Positions 55,956-64,000 of a DNA stretch of 64,000 bases are shown piece after piece. Each line of letters starts with the position of its first letter. Within the stretch, counting starts at the first letter, position 1. The position numbers were made by a program, and so were the translations under genes. The notes beneath the pieces are model-generated. The model was not told the origin of the DNA. It ran no database searches and worked only from the letters and a program-made list of their open reading frames with translations. Origin of the DNA: Gymnopus androsaceus JB14 (Eukaryota > Basidiomycota > Agaricomycetes > Agaricales > Omphalotaceae); contig ML769473.1 of NCBI GenBank assembly GCA_009733575.1, positions 62,001-126,000 of the forward strand, written 5' to 3'.

Positions 55956-58058
55956 TTATGCTTCAACCTTTAAATGTCCTTCATCATGAGAGGTAGTTCC
56001 ACTTCCGGTACCCTTCTTTTCATCTGCCATCGCTAAATTAGCCTTGGTCCTGTCCTGTTCCGCGAGGTCATTACGGCTCGCGTAGCCAGGAGGTGCCCAT
56101 CTGCTTGACGTCCACGGCTTGCATGTCGGGTCGTTGTACATCAAGTCCACACTTTCGAGCGACAAATCCGACGATTCATAGAGGAAGAAGTAGACAATCA
56201 CGGCACCGGCGAGGTTACATGCTGCGAACACGAAACCGTAGCGGAAGTCGATGGCCTTGACGATGAAGGGAGTGAAGAAGGCCAGGAGGAAGTTCCATAT
56301 CCAATTTGAACTAAAAGTCGAAATATCAATACGAGGACAATCTACGTTCAAGAAGAACCTACGCAGTGGAAAGACTTGCTTGTTTCGCCCGAGTTCTGGT
56401 TGGGAATGTTTCTGGACGATGACATCAGTACTGGGAAGGGGAGGAGGCTTTGAAAGACTTACCTCCAATTAGAATCCAGATACCGGGAGCCCAAGTCATT
56501 GCATATCCAAGAATGAACATGCATGCAGAGGCGATCATCAAACTTCCAATACCTTTGTCTGTATCGGGGTTCTTGGCAGTACCTGCAGCAGCAAATACAA
56601 TGAGCCATGCGCCCTGCCAGACACCACCGATGATTAGAGGGAGACGTCGACCATACTATAGCAAAACGTTTAGTAACTGCTTGTAACCACTATCCAACGT
56701 GAATGGTGACTTACATGTTCCATGATATAGATACCACCAAATGTACAAACAAAGTTGACAGTCCCAAGAATAATCTCTGTCACATCACTGTCTTGAATCC
56801 CCACAGACTCAAAGATCGTCGAGCCATAGTAGAAGAAATAGTTGGCACCAGTAAGCTGTTGGATTGCCTGAAGCGTCATGCCGAGGATCGTCCTGTACAA
56901 CACTTTGTTGGATGGTCGGAAACAGTCCATCCATCCGGTTGCACCAGTGTATGAACGCTCAAACTCGACGCTGCGTTGGATTTCGGCGAGGGCTTTATTG
57001 GGGAGGGGGTGATCTCGAGCTTCTGTGAGAGTCATACCGTGGACACGAGCGATTGAATGAAGAGCCTTTTCGGGTTTATCTGGAATGAACATGAACGTTA
57101 GAGGAGGATGATGAACGAAGCGAAAGATACACACCATGGAAGACCAACCAACGTGGAGATTCAGGCATGAGCATGATACCAGTAGATAGAATGACGGGCC
57201 ATGCAATACCGATGCCGACAACCGTCTGCCATGACGAGGGACCATCGAATCCTCTCGTACCAAACGAAATGAGATCTAAAAAACATCCAAGTCAAAAACT
57301 GGTTCTCGGTGTAGTTAAAATGAATGAACAACTTACAAGCAATGAAGATACCAAACGTGATAAACAACTGATAAGTCGCGGTTAAAGAACCACGAATCTG
57401 TGCTGGAGCTGTCAAGCAATGAAAATCGTAATAAACAACTGATAAATCGCGGTCAACGAAAAGAAATGCCTGCCTGTTTCTGCTTGGTACATAGGCACGG
57501 CAGCACTGAGAGCTCCTACGCCCAATCCAGTAACTAGACGTCCAACCGCAAATTGTTGCCATACATGCGTGGAGGATATTTGGATGATAAACCCAAGGAT
57601 GCACACTGCACACTCTATCACCATCGCATATCGTCGACCTGCCCAGTCGGCTATGGGAGCTCCCATAAGCGCGCTAGGGAAGGGAAGGTTAAGTAGGTAA
57701 AAAGAGGTCAATAGTAAGATATCCTACCCAGCAAGGGTACCGATAGAAAGCAAACCAACAATCAACCCAGCTCGTACATTCGTGAACGAGCAATCACCAG
57801 AAGCAGATGATAGTGTAGCATCAGAAGAGCATGCGCCGAAACGGAGAAGGAAGTCGGGCATGAGAAGGATATTTGAGATTTGACCAGTATCATAACCAAA
57901 GATGAATCCACCCATCGACGCGATGAATGCCGACCATAATAGAAGTAATGCCCATAGGGACACCCTCACTGTAGAATAAAGCATTGGGAGTAAGTACATC
58001 TGGACGCGATGATCTTTGTTTTGAAGAAGAAAACCTACACGTGAAATAGCGCTCCCAT
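55956..58058 (-). CDS. MFS sugar (hexose-type) transporter
   Basis: The ATG at 58,056-58,058 gives MGALFH, then after an intron SLWALLLLWSAFIASMGGFI with FGYDTGQIS in helix 1. Next come PIADWAGRRYAMVIECAV, VGRLVTGLGVGALSAAVPMY, APAQIRGSLTATYQLFITFG, LMPESPRWLVF, TLQAIQQLTGANYFFYYGST and the C-terminal WNFLLAFFTPFIVKAI, ending in a charged tail at 55,956. GRR, PESPRW and the QQxxGxNxxxYY motif are diagnostic of the sugar porter family with 12 helices; it imports hexoses by proton symport. The gene has about nine short introns. One intron (57,415-57,470) appears to use a GC donor and contains a degenerate copy of the adjacent exon. Confidence 0.85.
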
Positions 58059-59150
58059 GTTTAACGAAACGGTGACTGTGAACCTCTGGAGAAATCTGGG
58101 GTTTGAGTTGCTCGAACGTGATGCTCCATGCGCGTATTTATGGAAGAAGTGGGGTATGACATCAGAAGCGGGGGTAAATCAGAAAGCGGTGTAAGTTTCG
58201 GCTGGCCTCGTCATCCTTATTCCTGCGGACCTTCGGCGTCCGTAGTATCCTCCAGACCATCGGCTCTTCATGGTCTTTCTCTACACATACCGAAAGCAAG
58301 GACTCAGAAACTTCTTCAAGTTTCATAGTTAGGTTTCATACGCGTTCCAAGAATTGACGTCACTTACGCATACTGCTTTTGCTGACGGTATAACTGTGTA
58401 AGTATGTACCCCAGTTACCCCAGTATTCTGGAAATCACAACGTTAACAACTGCCAGCGGAAAGTGCGGCAGTTAGTGGAGCTGCGCGGGGCCCAGTGAGA
58501 ATGGGCCGCCGAGGGGGAACATCCATTTTTAGTTTCAGAATGAAGACCGACACCCGGATCCACATGTATCGATGTTCGTTCCAGAATCCACTTGGATATG
58601 GCAGGATACGAACCGAAGTCCGTGTTTTCTTGAAGCGCGTCCGAGGGAAATGGACTCGGCTGGTACCTTTAGTCAGTAATAATTAGACAAGCAACCTACC
58701 CAGAGACGTCCAGACTCCAGAGATTAAAATTAACCAATGTAAAGAAAATCGTTCATTCATGTAGACTGAAATTCAGCTAGTCCATTGGTTTTGACTCATT
58801 GGACGCAAGATAGGTACCTGCTGAACCTATAAAGTTGCTTAGAAAGACTCGCGAATTTCGACACTACAGCGATCCAACATAAGATCCGCGAATCTCTCAA
58901 AGCAAGGACGCGTCAGGACTCATCGACATCGTTCAGCACCGAGTAGCTTTTAAGTGACCAACTGTGACCTGGCTTCGTGAGCGTCGGACATTGAGCCGGT
59001 TAAGCGCCCATACCCATATTATGCCGGAGGGGCCCGGCCAAATCTAGGCTTTCGCACAACTTTTTCCTCTCATCGTCGCTGGCGTTGACAGTGTAATCTA
59101 CATTATCTAGCAGTATCAGGCGCGTTCGGCCATTGCTGGTATGTCCTTCA
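58059..59150. other. Intergenic, nothing recognised
   Basis: Upstream of the transporter. Scattered short open frames only. No TATA box, RNA gene or repeat is clear. Confidence 0.5.
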
Positions 59151-59279
59151 AATATCTTCTGCTATTTTGTGCTAATTTTCCTCTAGTTATGCCGACCTAC
59201 ATGCGATGCAATTGGTTTCCGAAGGCTAGCTGTATCTCGCATTCATTCACCAGGTCCTTCCAGAAAACTATAGGCCCCT

Positions 59280-60255
59280 CATTTCTCTTTCGGAATAATC
59301 GGAATCAGTGGTGAGGAAGGACAGACAGTAGAAGCTATGGTGTCGAAAGAGTTCAGAAATTGCTTTATCGATAGCGAAGTGCCAAGTGGTGCTGGTCTCG
59401 ATCGCTTGTTTCTCCGGTTCGTTGAGCAGCAATCGACGGTTGTACTGTCCGGGCCTCGGAGTTCCACATCACAAAGTACCTCAACGACGTACTGATCAGG
59501 ATAAGTTTGAAACCGGAAGAAGACTCGGACCCTATTGTGGAAACATTTTGTGAACGGTTTGTAACAGTACAGCTGTTCCAATTCACTTCCAACCGCGCGC
59601 ATCTGAAGTTGAAAAGGCTCAAATCCCTACTCTCCCATGCACATCCTCATCCTCTCTCTGCTCTTCTACTCAGGTGGAGCCTTTGTCTGTGAAGGAACAG
59701 CAACTTTTCCTTTCCGTTTCTGCACATGCTGTTTCGGATCCTTCACCTCGACGGCGGCCAGAGCTGGTTTGGGCTCACTGGAAGGCACATACCCTGATCA
59801 ACGAGTCCAATTTGTTCAACTCGGCGGCAGCTTCAGACTCGGAGGCTTTAGTGCAAGACCAAAGGCGTGTACTAGAGCTATTACAATGGATGGAAGAACA
59901 GAGGCGGGTGTTCCGAAGCCTTTCGTTGACACTTGGGATGTGGAAAGACAACCAGTGTCCTTGGAGCGCCGTTGACGAGTTCATGTCGGTGCATGGAATC
60001 GAGCATGATCTACTTTATGCCAGGTTTAGGGATGAGCGTTTGACTGGTCGTGTGAAACGTTTGTGATCCTGATAACCAGGAACAGGTGTATTGGTTCTTA
60101 TCGAAGTGGGAGCAGTCGGAGTGCCGCGAGATATCAGAGGAAGAGTGGCAGAAAGTTGTTGAAGCTTCCATCAGCAGCAGTGAGCAACGTAGGGGTTGGA
60201 TGGCACTTTGGGACTGTATTTCAACTGAGAAATGTAATAATATACTTACATCCCT
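59280..60255 (+). pseudogene. Hypothetical gene, fragmented reading frame
   Basis: Protein-like blocks follow one another on the plus strand: FRNCFIDSEVPSGAGLDRLF, SEFHITKYLNDVLIRISLKP, VETFCERFVTVQLFQFTSNR, SVKEQQLFLSVSAHAVSDPS, WMEEQRRVFRSLSLTLGMWK, DEFMSVHGIEHDLLYARF and VYWFLSKWEQSECREISEEE. They occupy different frames; some joins could be short introns (for example before 59,674 and near 60,060), while that at about 59,440 looks like a frameshift. Start and family are not recognised. Confidence 0.4.
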
Positions 60256-60945
60256 ATGAAATGTTATACCAGCAACGCGCAGAGTACGACTGGGTATACA
60301 CCGAGTCAGCCTTGTATACATTCCAGTGAGGAGGTGGCGGCGGTACCAGAGAGGTGCGTCCACTATCCAGTTCATGAAATTCTTTGTTAGAGCCAAAACT
60401 TCTCCCCGGTTCGATATCCGTCCCCCTCCCCAAGACCACCGAAGAAGCTGAAAAAAAGCCGTCAGTACATATTACACATCGACAACGAAACAACGACGAG
60501 CAACGAAGACATACATACAAGAACGGATTGAGCCACTGGTCGTTATTCAAAAAACTCGCAATGACGCTCCGAGAGTCAACGTTCAAGGCACATAGCGGCG
60601 GAAACAAATCACACACCTTCAAGTGAAAAAAATCTGTTGTTGCCTCGAGTAATGGGTGTTTTGGCTTGCCGCAAGGACAGGCAGGTGTTGCTCAACGCTG
60701 GGGTTCAAATTCCAAAAGCGAGGCTTCACTGCCATGCTCATGTTCACTAGTACTTTATTCTATTGCTTATAAACCTGGTTTGAATTTACTGCGACTGCAG
60801 TGGTCCCTTTGAAGTACACGATACGACAGTCCAAATAATTATTCATGTGCTCCAGGTCCTTACTCTGCAGACGGGTCCGAAGTTTTATTGAGCATACTAG
60901 ATTAATTACATGGATGAGCGTAGTCACGTTCCAGAATGTTGGAAC
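60256..60945. other. Intergenic between convergent genes
   Basis: No gene recognised. Presumed 3' ends of the hypothetical gene and the copper radical oxidase. Confidence 0.5.
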
Positions 60946-63335
60946 TTACTTTGCAATGGCACCTTCATTCACTGGAGGCGAAGCACCGGTGCCGATGATA
61001 GTTCTATGGCCAAAGCTTGGTACACCACCATCCGTAACTACGAACAAGAACGCAGGACCGGGGGAGTATAGCGCAGAAGTTGGTGGGCCGGTCACTGTAA
61101 GACTTTTTTTGTCAAGAGCAAGTTCGGAGACGAGCTTCACTGATCGTTGATCCATATGAACACCATGAGTAGCGAAACCGAAATCCATTAGAACAACTAA
61201 AAGGAAAATCAGTATGTTGGCGAACGGAGAGGTGACTATAACTGGATACCAGAGACATCCTTGGCATTAGAAGGCAATGTGATTGATAATCTGAAAACTG
61301 AACCGTAGTCCACTATCGCTGGCAATCCGGTGTACGAGGGTCGAGGTTGTGACATGTAAGGCGGGGAGTAGAATTCCAGCCTTCAAGATACTCCGGGTGA
61401 GGGCATAAAATTTGAGAAGGAACTGATAATCACCGATATTCCGTAGGATATTTGATTGTACTGTTCATTTCGGTAAAATCCATATTTGGATTGGACCCCG
61501 CTGATGAAGCCAGTTAGCCTTGTCTCTGCGGGGCACGGTCGACGTACCAAGCATGATTGTGCCATTAGGGGTTAAAGTAGCCGTGGAGTGGTACATTCGA
61601 GCAATAGTAGACGCTGGAATACCATCAGAAGAGAAACGACTTCCAGCAGCAACGGAAGGATCGTAGATGACAGGTGTAAAGGCAGGATTGTCTGCAAAAC
61701 TGTCTTCTACTGCATCAATTATTTCCTAGGCAGCATATAGGGCATGTGTATCAGTCCAGCGATTTCGAATTCAGACTACTTACGGCTCCTGGGGCCCCAT
61801 ATCCAGCTACTCCGGTCTGGGCTCCGTTAACAATCATGATTCTACCATCTGGAAGTAGTATGAGGTCGGTCATGATACGGGGCACAGGCATCGTCTCGAC
61901 AGACCATCCTGCAGCAATGCCTTCGGCCGTTAAGACCATCCTAGAGCATTGCGCGCTAGCAGGCGTCTCGGCAGAGATGGTGCTGACGTTTTGTGTATCC
62001 GAGATTGTAGAACCACCACAGATCATCACTTCAGGGGTATAGTTGTTTTCTGGTGTCAAGGGAAGAAGGACAGACCCAGCGGAGAAAGGCGAACTCCATT
62101 GGTCAGGAAAAGAATCAGCAAGGAGAATGACCTGAGAGTATAAGAAGGACGTACGTTACGCGGACGCCATTCGGAATGTCGGGGAGCCGCAGTACCTCGG
62201 TGTTGGTTTTCCAATCAAAAATCATTGCTTGCTGGTTAGCCGCAATGAAAAGTGTATCGTCTGGAAGTTGCTTAACAATAGGAAAGTGGTTGGCGTTGAG
62301 CGTATCTTGAAGGAATTGCATCGGGATCTGTAACCCGTTGAAACCTAGATTGCTCAGTTGGTCAGAAGAGGCCCACCACCAAGGGCAGTGAACACTTGCC
62401 GTTGATATTCTTTGGAGGGAAGAACTCGTAAGGTAGGATTGTTTATGGATGCACTGTTGGCGAAGCTGAAGGCGACAGGTTAGGTGCGTTACCATGAGGT
62501 TTTGCTTGAGATTACCCTCCAATCATCGAGCCTCTAAGATTATGTTGATACCAGGATAGCACTTAGAAAGAATATCCAAAATACATACCCAATAATGATC
62601 ATTGACCCATCCGATATACGGGCCTAAATAAATTGTAGCGTTTAGCATTAGACTCAACAAGAGTAAAGACCATTCACAGACCGAGGATGGATACCATCGA
62701 GGAGAGGTCAGTCTGATCCGAGTCGGGTCCTCCAGTATATCGCACATCTCGTCTGAGCATGGAGTGAACAGGCGAACAGCTTGAAGTCCACTCGTGCCTT
62801 AAATCTGAGTTTACACGTCGCATCAAATGTATAATGATCAGTTTACTGTACCAGTAATGATTATTGGATTCCCCCCTGTGCTGACGAGCGTCCCGTTGCC
62901 AATGAAACTTCCAGTAGCACACCAAGAGTTACTTGTAAGGTTCAATGCGCGCACAGTTTGTGTGTTGATGTTGAGCTCCGCACCCCAAGCAATATGACCA
63001 TCGACCATGAGAGGATTATGTTCACTATAAATCATATTGAGGTCAACAATGGCAAGGGAAGATGGACGAGTACCGACACTTTGTCGAAAATGACTGCGCT
63101 GGTCTCGGAGACAACGACTAGCTGCATCGCACTGACTCCGGTAGTTCTAGGAGCAAAGAAAAGAGTTTAGTTTGGTGTTGGGATCAGAAGGTAGGAGAGG
63201 AGTATACCCTTGTTGAACCAAAGACCATGGGCCATCGACAAAGGCCCGAGAGCTGACACCACCATGGTCTGAGGCTAGAGCTAGTGGAACTAATAGAAGG
63301 AGTGTTATCAAAGCTCGAAGACAAATTCGATACAT
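60946..63335 (-). CDS. Copper radical oxidase (glyoxal-oxidase-like, AA5)
   Basis: The ATG at 63,333 gives MYRICLRALITLLLLVPLAL, a signal peptide. Exons follow with TTGVSAMQLVVVS, YSEHNPLMVDGHIAWGAELN, WCATGSFIGNGTLVSTGG (the Cys region of the Cys-Tyr cofactor), TSPRWYPSS, FFPPKNING, LNANHFPIVKQLPDDTLFIA, SRMVLTAEGIAAGW, VNGAQTGVAGYGAPGAV, ARMYHSTATLTPNGTIMLAG (axial Tyr-His motif), EFYSPPYM and the C-terminal domain FATHGVHMDQRSVKLVSE to INEGAIAK-like end at 60,946. These enzymes oxidise aldehydes such as glyoxal and make H2O2 for lignin peroxidases outside the cell. More than ten short introns are needed; I did not resolve every junction. No lesion is evident. Confidence 0.82.
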
Positions 63336-63789
63336 CGAAAGTGAGGGATCAATCGTATGACTTACTTTGAAGTTAGCAGCTCACAGCTTATATACGCAAA
63401 GGCATCCGGAGTGCAGCTTTCAGATGACTATGGCATCTGCGTTCACCCACTGTTAACCTTGAGAAAAGCAACTATACTTACTGTTAAATTTATAAGCCCG
63501 TTCTAGCCCGTGAGCCTTCTATACCAAGTTTACCATACCAAAGAGAAGACGTGGTGGATGTCGTACGCGCCGCGTTAAACGAGGCATTGAAATTCGAAAA
63601 TAGAGAAGGGAAATATCAGTTCCTGCAGGCACGGTTAACTGTTCCAAACGACCACCTGCAGAGCTCGAGACTTGGCAGTCAGAATGACCCTCAGGAGTTA
63701 ATACACAGAAATATACACACAACGTGCATGTGCGATACTTGAGCTTGAATGGCATTGAGAATTCGAGATAACAGGATAGCCTGTATCAT
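63336..63789. other. Promoter region of the copper radical oxidase and 3' end of the next gene
   Basis: No clear gene. The plus-strand open frame around 63,551-63,742 lacks recognisable motifs. Confidence 0.5.
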
Positions 63790-64000
63790 TTATACTGACA
63801 GTAGCAATTCTGCAGGGTTTAAAGTAGGTCCAAAACCTTCTCTTCCGAGGGCTAGAACATCCTCATGAGATACTATTTCATCCATGACTCCTGCTTTTAG
63901 TTTTCCAGCAATCTAGAAAATCATTGGTTGTCGGGATTTATATCTCAATGCATAGAGCAACTCACTTCAGCTTCGACTTCCTCACGGACACTCTTGTAAC
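63790..64000 (-). CDS. Unidentified protein, C-terminal exons (gene continues beyond window)
   Basis: From the window edge the minus strand reads KSVREEVEAE, a short intron (gtgagttgct...ttctag), then IAGKLKAGVMDEIVSHEDVL and ALGREGFGPTLNPAELLLSV with TAA at 63,790-63,792. The clean splice and open frame support a real gene. I do not recognise the family from this piece. Confidence 0.55.

Noticed and set aside
60630..60720. GGGGTTCAAATTCC, resembling a tRNA T-arm
   Set aside because: No matching acceptor, D-arm or anticodon stem around it.

Overview
This is nuclear DNA of an agaricomycete (mushroom-forming basidiomycete). The evidence is the very short (about 45-60 nt) GT-AG introns in nearly every gene, three large F-box proteins with long C-terminal regions, an NB-ARC/TPR receptor-like protein, secreted plant-biomass enzymes (GH79 and a copper radical oxidase) and many DNA transposons. 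I cannot name the species.

Layout. 1-6 kb: a Sir2-like gene tail, then a GHKL-ATPase/FN3-like gene that runs on the same strand into a broken DNA cytosine-5 methyltransferase. 6.5-8.1 kb: an F-box gene with a frameshift. 8,273-14,352: a 6,080-bp DNA transposon with terminal inverted repeats and a perfect 8-bp target duplication, carrying a large multi-exon DDE-type transposase gene that I cannot place in a named family. 14.6-22.7 kb: a decayed SEN54 fragment, two hypothetical genes, SEN54 (tRNA-splicing endonuclease subunit) and ERG27 (3-keto-sterol reductase). A near-identical 1.83-kb repeat of SEN54/ERG27 sequence lies on both sides of a 25-N gap and is probably two unmerged contig ends. 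22.9-34.4 kb: F-box gene, GH79 glucuronidase, two intron-containing tRNA-Glu genes with different anticodons in a small segmental duplication, a hypothetical gene, another F-box gene, a glutamate decarboxylase broken at its PLP lysine, and an intron-containing tRNA-Gln.

34.5-41.4 kb: a PMP3-type gene too short to stand out as an ORF, then two diverged copies of a multi-pass membrane protein gene. Each copy carries different small transposons, so each serves as the empty site for the other. 41.4-44.4 kb is AT-rich and nearly gene-free. 44.4-48.1 kb: an NB-ARC protein with 13 near-identical 42-residue TPRs. 48.5-55.0 kb is a transposon nest: an internally deleted Ty1/copia element split by a 1,834-bp long-TIR element (itself hit by a MITE), a 363-bp foldback at the copia polypurine tract, and a nearly intact Tc1 element with one in-frame TGA. 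55.9-64 kb: sugar transporter, a probably broken hypothetical gene, copper radical oxidase and the end of an unidentified gene.

No set of genes here is co-transcribed in the bacterial sense. The functional themes are chromatin/DNA methylation (1-6 kb), sterol synthesis and tRNA splicing (17-23 kb), plant-polymer use (GH79, sugar transporter, copper radical oxidase), and a heavy load of recent transposons. Several conserved genes carry single small lesions (A8 at 4,655, A6 at 7,715, CA insertion at 32,841), which may reflect base-level assembly error as much as real decay.
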